A stretch of DNA of 64,000 bases from Allobosea sp. (GTDB lineage Bacteria; Pseudomonadota; Alphaproteobacteria; Rhizobiales; Beijerinckiaceae), in contig NZ_JAFKFW010000004.1 of assembly GCF_017308015.1 (NCBI RefSeq), positions 1-64,000 on the forward strand, written 5' to 3'. The position numbers were made by a program, and so were the translations under genes. Below, one piece after another: positions 33,312 to 41,756 of this stretch (its first letter is position 1; every line of letters begins with the position of its first letter). The notes under the pieces are model-generated. The model was not told the DNA's origin. It searched no databases and saw nothing but the letters and a program-made list of their open reading frames with translations.

Positions 33312-34469
33312 TCAGTAGGAGCGGGGCATGCCCAGCACATGCTCGGCGAGATAGGTCAGGATCAGGTTCGTGGAGATCGGGGCAACCTGATAGAGCCGCG
33401 TCTCCCTGAACTTGCGCTCGACATCGTATTCCTCGGCGAAGCCAAAGCCGCCATGCGTCTGCACGCAGGCATTGGCCGCCTCGAAGGAGGCGTCGGCCGC
33501 GAGCATCTTGGCCATGTTGGCCTCGGCACCCGGATTGGCGCCGGCCTCGTAGAGCCGGATGGCCTCGCGGACCATCAGCTCGGCAGCGCGCATGTTGGCG
33601 TAGGCCTTGGCGATCGGGAACTGGACGCCCTGGTTCTGGCCGATCGGCCGGCCGAAGACATGACGCTCCTTGGCGTAGGTCGAGGCCTTGTCGATGAACC
33701 ATTTGGCGTCGCCGACGCATTCGGCTGCAATCAGGATGCGCTCGGCATTCATGCCGGAGAGGATGTAGCGGAAGCCCTTGCCCTCCTCGCCGACGAGATT
33801 TTGGGCCGGGACCTTCACATTGTCGAAGAAGACCTCGGTGGTGGCATGGTTCATCATCGTGCGGATCGGCCGGATGGTCAGGCCGTCCTTCAGCGCCTCC
33901 CGCATGTCGAGGATGAAGACGGAGAGCCCATCGGTGCGTTTTTGCACCTGGTCGCGCGGCGTGGTGCGGGCGAGCAGCAGCATCAGGTCGGACTGCGCGG
34001 CGCGGCTCGTCCAGATCTTCTGCCCGTTGACGATATAGTGGTCGCCCTCGCGGCGGGCGGTGGTGCGCAAGGCCGTAGTGTCGGTGCCGCTGGTCGGCTC
34101 GGTGACGCCGAAGGCCTGCAGGCGCAGTTCGCCCGACGCGATCTTCGGGAGGTAGCGCCGCTTCTGGTCATCGCTGCCGTGACGCAACACGGTGCCCATG
34201 ACATACATCTGGGCGTGGCAGGCGGCGCCGTTGCAGCCCTGGCGCTGGATTTCCTCCATGATGACGGCTGCCGCCGAGAGCGTGAGGCCGGCTCCGCCAT
34301 ACTCCTCGGGGATCAGTGCGGAGAGGAAGCCGCTTTCGGTCAGCGCCGTCACGAACTCCGTCGGATAGTCCATCTCGCGGTCGAGCTTGCGCCAGTACTC
34401 GCCCGGATAATCCGCGCAGAGCTTCGCGACGGCGTCGCGGATTTCGGAATGGTCGGAAGCGTGCTGCAT
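33312..34469 (-). CDS. acyl-CoA dehydrogenase family protein
   Basis: A 385-aa flavoprotein with the three-domain acyl-CoA dehydrogenase layout. It has the N-terminal helical part (LIPEEYGGAGLTLSAAAVIMEE), the middle FAD-contact FGVTEPTSGTDTTALRTTA with WTSRAAQSDLMLLLART, and the C-terminal helices (RHVFGRPIGQNQGVQFPIA, QTHGGFGFAEEYDVERKFRE). The final loop reads RLYQVAPISTN where most family members have GTSE, so the substrate pocket or base may differ. It ends 40 bp before the nnrR box and seems unrelated to denitrification. A hairpin lies between it and the RidA gene upstream, so it is probably a separate transcript. Confidence 0.9.
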   Translation of the reverse strand: MQHASDHSEIRDAVAKLCADYPGEYWRKLDREMDYPTEFVTALTESGFLSALIPEEYGGAGLTLSAAAVIMEEIQRQGCNGAACHAQMYVMGTVLRHGSDDQKRRYLPKIASGELRLQAFGVTEPTSGTDTTALRTTARREGDHYIVNGQKIWTSRAAQSDLMLLLARTTPRDQVQKRTDGLSVFILDMREALKDGLTIRPIRTMMNHATTEVFFDNVKVPAQNLVGEEGKGFRYILSGMNAERILIAAECVGDAKWFIDKASTYAKERHVFGRPIGQNQGVQFPIAKAYANMRAAELMVREAIRLYEAGANPGAEANMAKMLAADASFEAANACVQTHGGFGFAEEYDVERKFRETRLYQVAPISTNLILTYLAEHVLGMPRSY

Positions 34470-34552
34470 GCTGGTCTCGGGGCTGTCGTCAGGCGAAGAC
34501 CCTAGGCCAGCGCTGGGAGGTTGGGCACCCCTGTTCGTGCTTTCCGAGGATG

Positions 34553-34582
34553 GGCTGCAGGCGCGATCATGCGCCTGCAGCC
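34553..34582 (-). terminator. 12-bp perfect hairpin at the end of the amine-oxidation operon
   Basis: GGCTGCAGGCGC (34553-34564), loop GATCAT, GCGCCTGCAGCC (34571-34582): a perfect 12-bp stem 20 bases after the RidA stop codon (minus strand). No T run follows. It probably ends or protects the transcript of the operon running from 42791 to 34603. Confidence 0.65.
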
Positions 34583-34602
34583 TTGTCGTTTCCTGAAACG
34601 GA

Positions 34603-34944
34603 TCAGCGCGAGGCGGTGACCACGATCTCGATCAGCGGGCCGCCGAGATCGGCGACGCCGACCGTGGCGCGCGTCGGCATGTCCTCGCCGAAGAAGCTGG
34701 TCCAGACCGCGTCCATCTCCTTCTTCAGCGTGAGGTCGGTGACGAAAATCTGGGCGGCGACGATCGCCTTTCGATCGAGCCCGACCTCGCCGAGATAACC
34801 CTCGATCTTGCCGAGGATGTTCTGGGTCTGCGGGCCCATCCCTTGCTTGGTGTCGTCGGCGACGACGCCGCCGACGAAGGCGAGGTTGCCGGTCTCGACG
34901 ACGCGGTTCTGGATGGGCGTGCGGATGGAACGCTTGATGGCCAT
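34603..34944 (-). CDS. RidA-family enamine/imine deaminase
   Basis: A 113-aa protein with AGGAGA before the ATG. Unlike the RidA-like gene at 19836, it keeps the arginine of the late motif (MPTRATVGVADLGGPLIEIVV). RidA proteins hydrolyse reactive imines or enamines made by amine-oxidising flavoenzymes and PLP enzymes. It is the last gene of an operon with two FAD oxidases and an HcnAB-like pair, exactly where such an activity would be useful, by clearing the imine product. It starts 19 bases after the oxidase gene. Confidence 0.92.
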   Translation of the reverse strand: MAIKRSIRTPIQNRVVETGNLAFVGGVVADDTKQGMGPQTQNILGKIEGYLGEVGLDRKAIVAAQIFVTDLTLKKEMDAVWTSFFGEDMPTRATVGVADLGGPLIEIVVTASR

Positions 34945-34963
34945 GGGTCTTCTCCTTTGAAGC

Positions 34964-36091
34964 TCAGTGGGTCTTGGTGAAGCGGGCGATGTCGAGGCCG
35001 TCGATCGGCACGTTCGAGCGGCCTGCCGCGATGATCTCGGCCATCACGGCGCCAGCGCCCGGACCGAGCTGGAAACCATGGGCCGAGAAGCCGAACTGGT
35101 GGTAGACGCCTTCATGCATGGCGCTCTTGCCGAAGACCGGCAGGTCGTCCGGCATGCGGGCCTCGATCCCGGCCCAGGCGCGCACGACCGGCGCGCCGCG
35201 CATGATCGGGAAAAGATCCCAGACCGTACCGGCGCTGATCGCGAGCTTGCGCCAGTCGAGCAGGGTGACGTTCTCGTCGCGCAAGGGTGTGCCGAGATGG
35301 CCGCCGCCGATCAGCACCGTGCCGTTATCGAACTGCTTGAACGAGAGTTTGCGGCCGCGCAGGATCACCACCGGCTTGATGAAGGCCGGCAACGGCGCCG
35401 TGATCATCAGCATCGGAGCGATGACCCCGAGAGGCACGGGCTCGCCGAGATCGGCTGCGATACGGTCGGCCCAGGCGCCTGCGGCATTGACGATGCGGGG
35501 TGCGAGGAAGGCGCCGGCATCGGTGACGACGCGCCAGTTCGAGCCGTCCTTCTCGACCTTGGTGACGCGAACGCCTTCACGAATGGTCGCGCCGAGGCTT
35601 TCCGCCTTGCGCTTGAAGGCCTGCGTCGCGCGCAAGGGAATCGCGGCGCCATCGCGGCGCGAGATCACGCCGCCCGGGCAGGTCTCGGAGACGGCCGGGA
35701 CGATGGCGCGCAATTCCTTCGCATCGATCAGTTCCTCGTGATGAAAGCCGCGCAGGGTCAGATCGGCGACGCGGGCGCGGCACCCTTCGAGATCGGCCTC
35801 GTCCTCGGCGACCAGAACCTGCCCGTCGCTGGTGAATCCGCAATCATCGTCGACCAGCTCGGCGATATTGTGCCAGAGCGCCATCGAGGCGTTGGAGAGC
35901 GGGATCTCCGCGACATGGCGGGCAAGCTGGCGCACGCCGCCGGCATTGACGCCGGAAGCGTGGCGCCCGGCGTGGTCCTTCTCGATCAGGATGACCGAGA
36001 GCCCGCGCAGTGCGCAGTGCATCGCCGTCGAGCAGCCATGGATGCCGCCGCCGATGACGATGACATCGGCATTGCGACCGTTTCCACTCAT
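34964..36091 (-). CDS. FAD-dependent oxidoreductase, DAO/HcnC type
   Basis: A 375-aa flavoenzyme of the glycine/D-amino-acid oxidase family. The FAD fingerprint is DVIVIGGGIHGCSTAMHCAL (residues 9-28), followed by SVILIEKDHAGRHASGVNAGG. The C-terminal FGFSAHGFQLGPGAGAVMAEII contacts FAD. It overlaps the HcnB-like gene by 4 bases, the usual arrangement for heteromeric sarcosine-oxidase/HcnABC/opine-oxidase-type enzymes, where this subunit carries the substrate-oxidising FAD. The substrate is probably a secondary amine or amino-acid derivative. Confidence 0.88.
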   Translation of the reverse strand: MSGNGRNADVIVIGGGIHGCSTAMHCALRGLSVILIEKDHAGRHASGVNAGGVRQLARHVAEIPLSNASMALWHNIAELVDDDCGFTSDGQVLVAEDEADLEGCRARVADLTLRGFHHEELIDAKELRAIVPAVSETCPGGVISRRDGAAIPLRATQAFKRKAESLGATIREGVRVTKVEKDGSNWRVVTDAGAFLAPRIVNAAGAWADRIAADLGEPVPLGVIAPMLMITAPLPAFIKPVVILRGRKLSFKQFDNGTVLIGGGHLGTPLRDENVTLLDWRKLAISAGTVWDLFPIMRGAPVVRAWAGIEARMPDDLPVFGKSAMHEGVYHQFGFSAHGFQLGPGAGAVMAEIIAAGRSNVPIDGLDIARFTKTH

Positions 36092-37542
36092 CGGATGACC
36101 GCCTTCACAGAGGCCTCGGTCTGCGGCAGCGCCGCCAGCTCGGCGAGCGTCACCGGTTTGATCGGCGGGCGCAGGCGGTAATAGCCGGTCTCGGCCGGTG
36201 TCGTGCCGCGCGTTTCGGCGATGAGCTCGACCACGGTCGGGCCGCAGAGGCGCCCCTGGCAGGGCCCCATGCCGCAGCGCAGGAAGGCCTTCATCTGGTT
36301 GGGACCGGTGACGCCGAGGCGCTTGGCTGCGTCGCGGATCTGGCCGGCGGTGACCTCCTCGCAGCGGCAGACGATGGTCTCGTCCCTGGGGGGCGCCAGG
36401 AATTGCGGCGCCGGCTTGTAGAGCAGGTCGAGGAAACGCCGGCCGCGCAGCTTCTTGTCCAGTTCGGCGCGGACCGGCGTCGCCTGCCGATCGCGCTCGG
36501 CTTCGTTCAGCTTGCCGAGGCGCGATGCTGCGCCGAAGGCTGCGATCTCGCCGCGGAGCGCCGCGCTTTCCGCGCCGCCGATGCCGGCTCCGTCTCCGGC
36601 GATAGCGATGCCGGGCACGGTCGAGCCGAACCAGGCATCGACGCGCGGCACCCAGGCGTGCTGCTCGGTGTCGAAATCATGGGCGCAGCCGGCGGCGTTG
36701 GAGAAGTTGACGCTGGGTATCACGCCCTGATGCAGCAGGAGGGTGTCGCAGGCGAGCGTGCCGGTACGGCCGTTCTGCTCGAACTGGACCGAGGCGAGCT
36801 TTCCTTCTCCGGTTGCGGTCAGGCTGGTCACGCCGGAGACGAAGCGCAGCTTGCGTCGCGCCGTCAGCATCAGCTTGAGGCCCTTGGCGAGATAGGGCGA
36901 GCGCAGGAAGTCCGGGATGGCGCCGAGCGCCTTGGAACGATTGGCCGAAGGCGTCGTATCGAGCACGGCGGCGATCTGGCAGCCGGCGGCCGCGAGCTGT
37001 CCTGCCAGCAGGTAGAGCAGGGGGCCGCAACCGGCGATGACCGTGCGCCCCGAGGGAATGGCGCCGGCGGATTTCAGCGCGATCTGGGCGGCGCCCGCCG
37101 TCATCACGCCGGGCAGGGTCCAGCCCGGAATCGGGAAGGGGCGCTCCTGCGCGCCGGTCGCGAGGATCACCTGCTTCGCGCCGATGATGCGGGCCTTGCC
37201 GTCGAGCGAGAGGCCGAGCTCGAAGGCTCCGGGTGCGGTTTCGTCCGGCCCGATCGACCAGACGGTGCAACGCGGGGCGTAAACGGCTTTCGAGCGTTCG
37301 AAGCGCGCGACGATATCGGCACCACGCCAGTAGTCCTCGCCGAGGATGGCGCGGTTCTTGACCGGCGTCGTGGTGACGGCGCGGTAGATCTGGCCGCCCG
37401 GTGCGGGGTTTTCGTCGGCGAGCAGGATGGAGAGACCGAGTTCGGCAGCGCGCGCGGCGGCGGAGAGACCTGCCGGGCCTGCGCCGACGACGAGGAGGTC
37501 ATAGCTCTCGTCGAGCTGTTCGATGCTGGCGATCGGAGTCAT
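36088..37542 (-). CDS. NAD(P)/FAD-dependent oxidoreductase with BFD-like Fe-S domain, HcnB type
   Basis: A 484-aa protein from ATG 37542 (GGAGG upstream). Residues ~10-330 are a pyridine nucleotide-disulfide reductase-type FAD/NAD domain (DLLVVGAGPAGLSAAARAAELG, VILATGAQERPFPIPGWTLPG). A C-terminal BFD-like 2Fe-2S domain has the CRC pair and CGMGPCQGRLCGP, four cysteines in C-x-C...C-x4-C form. This layout is shared by HcnB, OoxA/NoxA opine oxidase and hydroxyproline dehydrogenase alpha subunits. It overlaps genes on both sides by 4 bases, so it is built in step with the HcnA- and HcnC-like subunits. Confidence 0.9.
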   Translation of the reverse strand: MTPIASIEQLDESYDLLVVGAGPAGLSAAARAAELGLSILLADENPAPGGQIYRAVTTTPVKNRAILGEDYWRGADIVARFERSKAVYAPRCTVWSIGPDETAPGAFELGLSLDGKARIIGAKQVILATGAQERPFPIPGWTLPGVMTAGAAQIALKSAGAIPSGRTVIAGCGPLLYLLAGQLAAAGCQIAAVLDTTPSANRSKALGAIPDFLRSPYLAKGLKLMLTARRKLRFVSGVTSLTATGEGKLASVQFEQNGRTGTLACDTLLLHQGVIPSVNFSNAAGCAHDFDTEQHAWVPRVDAWFGSTVPGIAIAGDGAGIGGAESAALRGEIAAFGAASRLGKLNEAERDRQATPVRAELDKKLRGRRFLDLLYKPAPQFLAPPRDETIVCRCEEVTAGQIRDAAKRLGVTGPNQMKAFLRCGMGPCQGRLCGPTVVELIAETRGTTPAETGYYRLRPPIKPVTLAELAALPQTEASVKAVIR

Positions 37543-37847
37543 TCCGAGGCCTCCGTGAGATGGCGGCGGCCGTGCTGGGTTTCGATGCGCATGCCCTCGG
37601 CGAGCGGCACGAGGCAGCCTTGCCGGTTGCCGATACCGTCGATGACGACGAGGCAGTCGAAGCAGACGCCCATCAGGCAATAGGGCGCGCGTGGCGTGTC
37701 CGAGACCGGCGTCTCGCGGCAGGCGGTGATGCCGTTGACGAGCAGGGCGGCGGCGACCGTGTCGCCCGCACGCGCCGTCATCGGCCGGCCGTCGAAGGTG
37801 AAGCTCAGCGCCCCGCTCGCGGCAAGGTCAGCTATGGGCCGGAACAT
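37539..37847 (-). CDS. 2Fe-2S ferredoxin-like subunit, HcnA type
   Basis: A 102-aa protein from ATG 37847 (GGAGG upstream). The iron-sulfur ligands are C57, C62, C65 and C78 in APYCLMGVCFDCLVVIDG...GCLVP, as in HcnA and the N-terminal part of sarcosine oxidase alpha. It links electron flow between the flavin subunits of the complex. Its first 20 bases overlap the end of the second FAD oxidase gene, and its end overlaps the HcnB-like gene by 4. Confidence 0.9.
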   Translation of the reverse strand: MFRPIADLAASGALSFTFDGRPMTARAGDTVAAALLVNGITACRETPVSDTPRAPYCLMGVCFDCLVVIDGIGNRQGCLVPLAEGMRIETQHGRRHLTEASE

Positions 37848-38955
37848 GGAACCTCCGTGCGGTGAAGCTCGCGACGCTGTCGGGCAAGGTGCCGGAAAGG
37901 ATCGCCGGAGCAAGCGTCAGGGCATGATTGGCGGCGAGCGTCACGCCGGAATGGCAGGTGACGACGAAGGCGCCGGGATGGGTTTCGGATTGATCGTAAA
38001 TCGGGAAGCCGTCGGGGCTCATCACGCGCAGCGCGGACCAGGTCCGGACGACATTGAGGCCGGCGAGGCGCGGGAACATCTTCACCGCCCGTTCCGCCAT
38101 GGTCGAGAGGATCGGCTGACCGACGACGGTATCGAAGCCGCGATCCTCCTGGCTGTCGCCGATCATGACGCCGCCTTCGTCGGTCTGGCGCACCGTGACC
38201 ATCGGATTGTGCAGGAAGGGCTCGGTCTTCTCGGTGACGATGATCTGGCCCTTGCTCGGCTTCACCGGCGCATCGAGCCCGACCATCGGGGCGAGGCGCG
38301 CATTGCCGAGACCGGCGCAGAGTACGACCTTGCCGGCGCGCATCTCGCCCCAGGGGCCGGTGATGGCGAAGCCGCCATCCTTCGGCACGATCGTCTCGAC
38401 CGGGCTGTTCGGGCGGTAATCGACGCCGCGCCGGACCGTCGCCTCGCGGAGTGCCCGGAACAACTTGAGCGAATTCACATGGCCGTCGAGCGGGGAATAG
38501 AGCGAGCCGACCACGTCCTTGCCGATGGCTGGCAGGCGCCGCTTGGTCTCGGCATGGTCGAGCACCTCATAGGGGAAATCGGTCAGGGGCCGGCTGTTAT
38601 GGAGGCGGCGCATGGCGTCAACGCGCTTGTCGAGCTCCTCCTCCGAGAGGCAGAGCATGAAGCCGCCGGGTTGGCTATGGGCGACGTCGATGCCGGTCTC
38701 GCCGGCGAGCGCCGTGGCCAATTCGTGCCAGCTATCGGCGGAGCGGCGCGACCAGAGCGCATAGTCGGGCATGCCGAAGCCCTTGGATTGCACCCAGACC
38801 AGCGCGAAATTGCCGCGCGAGGCACGGAAGGCGGTGTCGCCCTCGTCGAGGATCGCGACCTTGGCGCCGTTGCGGGCGAGGCCGAGCGCGATGGCGCCGC
38901 CGACCACGCCGCCGCCGATCACGGCGACATCGGGTTCTCTGGGAATAGTGGACAC
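37828..38955 (-). CDS. second FAD-dependent oxidoreductase, DAO family
   Basis: A 375-aa flavoenzyme with the FAD fingerprint DVAVIGGGVVGGAIALGLARNG (residues 9-30) and RASRGNFALVWVQSKGFGMPDY, which differ clearly from the other DAO gene. The C-terminus has RTWSALRVMSPDGFPIYDQS and VVTCHSGVTLAANHALTLAPAI. Two DAO-type subunits in one operon suggest either sequential oxidations of the same compound or alternative partners for the HcnAB-like pair. It follows the ABC permease gene by 5 bases. Confidence 0.88.
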   Translation of the reverse strand: MSTIPREPDVAVIGGGVVGGAIALGLARNGAKVAILDEGDTAFRASRGNFALVWVQSKGFGMPDYALWSRRSADSWHELATALAGETGIDVAHSQPGGFMLCLSEEELDKRVDAMRRLHNSRPLTDFPYEVLDHAETKRRLPAIGKDVVGSLYSPLDGHVNSLKLFRALREATVRRGVDYRPNSPVETIVPKDGGFAITGPWGEMRAGKVVLCAGLGNARLAPMVGLDAPVKPSKGQIIVTEKTEPFLHNPMVTVRQTDEGGVMIGDSQEDRGFDTVVGQPILSTMAERAVKMFPRLAGLNVVRTWSALRVMSPDGFPIYDQSETHPGAFVVTCHSGVTLAANHALTLAPAILSGTLPDSVASFTARRFHVPAHS

Positions 38956-38960
38956 TGGCG

Positions 38961-39761
38961 TCAGCCTTTTCCGGTTCCGACGAACAGCCGGTCGAGCCCG
39001 AACAGCCTGTCCAAAGCCATCAGCAGGATGGCGGTCAGGGCGATCAGGCAGGCGGAGACGGCTGCGATGAGCGGGTCGATATTGTCCTGGATATAGAGGA
39101 ACATCCGGACAGGGAGCGTGGTGGTCGCGGGCGAGGCGATGAAGACGGTCATCGTCACCTCGTCGAAGGAATTGATCGCTGCGAGCAGCCAGCCCGAGAC
39201 GACGCCGGGCAGGATCAGCGGCAGCGTCACCCGCCGGAAGACGACGGCCGGGCTCGCGCCGAGCGAGATCGCGGCATGCTCGATGCGCCGGTCGATGCCG
39301 TAGGAGGCTGCGAGCACGAGCCTGAGCGCAAACGGCAGGATCACGATGATATGGCTCAGCACTAGCCCGAGGAAGGTCCCGGAGAGGCCGATCTGCGTGA
39401 AGAAGCGCAGGAAGGCGATGCCCAGCACGACATGGGGGACCATCAGCGGCGACATGAACAGGGCCGTCATCGCCTCGCGCCCGGGGAAGCGATAGCGGGC
39501 GATGGCGAGTGCGGCGGGTACTGCGAGCCCGATCGCAACCGTCGATGACAAGGCAGCCAGCCAGAGCGAATCCCGGAAAGCGCGCAGGAATTCGGGATAG
39601 TCCAGGATCGCCCTGAACCAGCGCAGGCTCCAGACCCGGCCCGGCAGCGAGAGATAGCCCTCGGGCGTGAAGGCGACGAGGCAGACCACCACCAGCGGCG
39701 CCAGCATGAAGACGACGAAAAGCGTGTGGAACAGGATGGCGAAGGGACCGTTGCGGCTCAT
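38961..39761 (-). CDS. ABC transporter permease, PotC type
   Basis: A 266-aa inner-membrane permease of the spermidine/putrescine family. Helix 1 (ILFHTLFVVFMLAPLVVVCLVAF), AFRDSLWLAALSSTVAIGLAVP, the PLMVPHVVLGIAFLRFF motif and EAA loop AAISLGASPAVVFRRVTLPLI are typical. It overlaps the PotB-type gene by 4 bases and precedes the oxidase genes by 5, tying import directly to oxidation. Confidence 0.92.
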   Translation of the reverse strand: MSRNGPFAILFHTLFVVFMLAPLVVVCLVAFTPEGYLSLPGRVWSLRWFRAILDYPEFLRAFRDSLWLAALSSTVAIGLAVPAALAIARYRFPGREAMTALFMSPLMVPHVVLGIAFLRFFTQIGLSGTFLGLVLSHIIVILPFALRLVLAASYGIDRRIEHAAISLGASPAVVFRRVTLPLILPGVVSGWLLAAINSFDEVTMTVFIASPATTTLPVRMFLYIQDNIDPLIAAVSACLIALTAILLMALDRLFGLDRLFVGTGKG

Positions 39762-40624
39762 TCGAACACCTGCGAATAGCGGCGCTCGACCAGCCGGTTG
39801 GTGCCGACGGTCAGGATGACCAGTGCGGCGAGCAGCAGCACGGCGACGGCGGCGCCGAGTGGCCAGTTCAGCGTGTTCAGGAACTCGTCATAGGCGAGCG
39901 TCGCCGCGACCTTGAGCCGCCGGCCGCCGATGATCGCGGGCGAGGCGAAGGCACTCGCCGCCAGCGCGAAGACGATGATCGAGCCCGAGAGGATGCCCGG
40001 CACGATCTGCGGCAGGATCACGCGACGCCAGATGGTGAGGCGGGAGGCACCGAGCGAGAGCGCGGCGTTCTCGATTTGCGGATCGAGCCGCTGCAGCGAG
40101 GCCCAGACCGCGAGGATCATGAAGGGGATCAGCACATGGACGAGCGCGATCACCACGCCGGTCTCGGTGAACATGAATTCGAGCGGCTGACCAATCAGGC
40201 CGAGCGCCATCAGTCCGCGGTTGAGCAGTCCATTCGAGCCGAGCAGCAGCGCCCAGCCGAGCGTGCGCGCCACGACAGAGACGAGCAGCGGTCCGAGGAT
40301 CGCGAGCAGGCAGATGCCGCGCCAGGACGGCGCCATGCGGTTCAGGATATAGGCCTCGGGCACGCCGATCAGGATCGCGAACAGCGTCACCAGCACGGCG
40401 ATGCGCAAGGTGCGCAGGAAGACTTCGAGGAAATAGCTGTCGCTGAAGATCTCGCGGAAGTTCTTCAGGGTGAACTCCGCGACAATGCCCTTGTACTGGC
40501 CCCAGTCGTAGAAAGCGAGCAGCACGGTCATGCCGAGCGGGATGATGACGAGGCCGAGGAAGACGGCGAGCGTGGGTCCGGTCAGCCAGTAGGGCGTCGC
40601 GCGGGCGGAGGCGTTCGGGCTCAT
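39758..40624 (-). CDS. ABC transporter permease, PotB type
   Basis: A 288-aa permease of the polyamine-type family with LTGPTLAVFLGLVIIPLGMTVLL, YFLEVFLRTLRIAVLVTLFAILIGVPEA and EAA loop AALSLGASRLTIWRRVILPQI. It forms the channel with the PotC-type subunit and overlaps both neighbours by 4 bases. Confidence 0.92.
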   Translation of the reverse strand: MSPNASARATPYWLTGPTLAVFLGLVIIPLGMTVLLAFYDWGQYKGIVAEFTLKNFREIFSDSYFLEVFLRTLRIAVLVTLFAILIGVPEAYILNRMAPSWRGICLLAILGPLLVSVVARTLGWALLLGSNGLLNRGLMALGLIGQPLEFMFTETGVVIALVHVLIPFMILAVWASLQRLDPQIENAALSLGASRLTIWRRVILPQIVPGILSGSIIVFALAASAFASPAIIGGRRLKVAATLAYDEFLNTLNWPLGAAVAVLLLAALVILTVGTNRLVERRYSQVFE

Positions 40625-41664
40625 GAGCCTGTACCTTCCGCGAGGAGCGCGGCGTCGCCGGGACCGAAGCTCAGCCTGATGCTCTCCCCTTCGCCGGGGA
40701 CGAGCGTGCCGTCATTGTGCCGGATCAGCGTGACCGGGCCGGCGACGCTCTCGGCGGTGAGCAGCCAGTGTGCGCCCTGGAAGACGCGGGATGTAATGCG
40801 GGCGGTGAAGCCCGGAGCCCCGTCAGCAGCGAAGCCAAGGCGCTCGGGGCGCACCGCGATGTGGAGCGCACCTGAACCCGCGCCAGCGAGTGGCACGGAA
40901 AGAGCTTCGATCGTGACCCGGCCATGGCCGTCGCCGGTTGCCGCCAGGACGTTGGTCTTGCCGAGAAAGTTCGCGACGAAGGCGGTATCGGGCGCGCCAT
41001 AGACGGCATCGGGGGCGCCGATCTGTTCGACGCGGCCGCGATTCATCACGACGATCCGGTCGGACAGCGCCATCGCCTCGTGCTGGTCATGGGTGACGAG
41101 GATCGTGGTCGTGCCGATCGAGCGCTGGATCTGACGCAGTTCTCCTTGCATTTCCTCGCGCAGCTTGGCGTCGAGATTGGAGAGGGGTTCATCGAGCAGG
41201 AGGAGCGATGGCCGGATGACCAGCGCACGGGCGAGGGCGACGCGCTGCTGCTGCCCGCCCGACATCCGCCGAGGATAGCGGTCCTCGAAGCCCTTGAGCC
41301 CGACCAGCGCCATGGCTTCCAGCGTGCGCTTCTCGCGTTCCGCCTTCCCGACGCCGCGCATTTCGAGGCCGAAGGCGATGTTCTGCGCCACCGTCATATG
41401 CGGAAAGAGCGCATAGCTCTGGAAGACGATGCCGAGGCCGCGCTTGTTGGGGGAGACGCCGCCGAGATCGCCGCCGTCGAGCAGGATGCGGCCGCGATCG
41501 ACGGGCACGAAGCCGGCGATCATCTGCAAGGTCGTGGTCTTGCCGCAGCCGGAAGGGCCGAGCAGCGAGATGAACTCGCCGCGCGCGACCGTGAGGTCGA
41601 GCCCTTCGACGGCGACCGCCGTGCCGTAGGATTTGCCGAGGCCTTCGAGAACGAGATGGGACAT
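40621..41664 (-). CDS. ABC transporter ATP-binding protein, PotA type
   Basis: A 347-aa ATPase starting at ATG 41664 (AGGATCC upstream); the longer frame runs into the intergenic hairpin. Walker A is GPSGCGKTT, the Q loop IVFQSYALFPHMTVAQN, the signature MSGGQQQRVALA and Walker B LLLLDEPLSNLD. The C-terminal ~110 residues form the TOBE/MOP domain (HIAVRPERLGF). The gene follows the receptor gene potD-like after a 92-bp gap holding a palindrome. Confidence 0.93.
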   Translation of the reverse strand: MSHLVLEGLGKSYGTAVAVEGLDLTVARGEFISLLGPSGCGKTTTLQMIAGFVPVDRGRILLDGGDLGGVSPNKRGLGIVFQSYALFPHMTVAQNIAFGLEMRGVGKAEREKRTLEAMALVGLKGFEDRYPRRMSGGQQQRVALARALVIRPSLLLLDEPLSNLDAKLREEMQGELRQIQRSIGTTTILVTHDQHEAMALSDRIVVMNRGRVEQIGAPDAVYGAPDTAFVANFLGKTNVLAATGDGHGRVTIEALSVPLAGAGSGALHIAVRPERLGFAADGAPGFTARITSRVFQGAHWLLTAESVAGPVTLIRHNDGTLVPGEGESIRLSFGPGDAALLAEGTGS

Positions 41665-41699
41665 GGATCCTGCGCGCGTCGTGAAGGAGGTCGCCGAAA

Positions 41700-41741
41700 C
41701 ACTGCCGTCATCCCGGACCGACGCCCGGAACGACGGCAGTG
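41700..41741 (-). repeat. REP-like palindrome between the PotD- and PotA-type genes
   Basis: CACTGCCGTC (41700-41709) pairs perfectly with GACGGCAGTG (41732-41741). Inside, CATCCCGG...CCCGG recalls the CGTCATYCCGG core of the palindrome at 21796. It likely acts as an intercistronic mRNA-stabilising hairpin after the receptor gene. Confidence 0.55.
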
Positions 41742-41756
41742 AGAATCGGAAGCGCC

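Noticed and set aside
33137-33340. 68-codon N-terminal extension of the Crp/Fnr regulator, with two CxxC-like cysteines (MCWACP)
   Set aside because: It would suggest an FNR-type iron-sulfur site, but it reads through the NnrR box and promoter region and lacks the FNR pattern. ATG 33136 is the sound start.
34964-37847. calling the oxidase genes hydrogen cyanide synthase hcnABC
   Set aside because: The subunit layout is shared with opine oxidases, sarcosine-oxidase-like and hydroxyproline dehydrogenases. A transporter and RidA in the operon favour a catabolic role.
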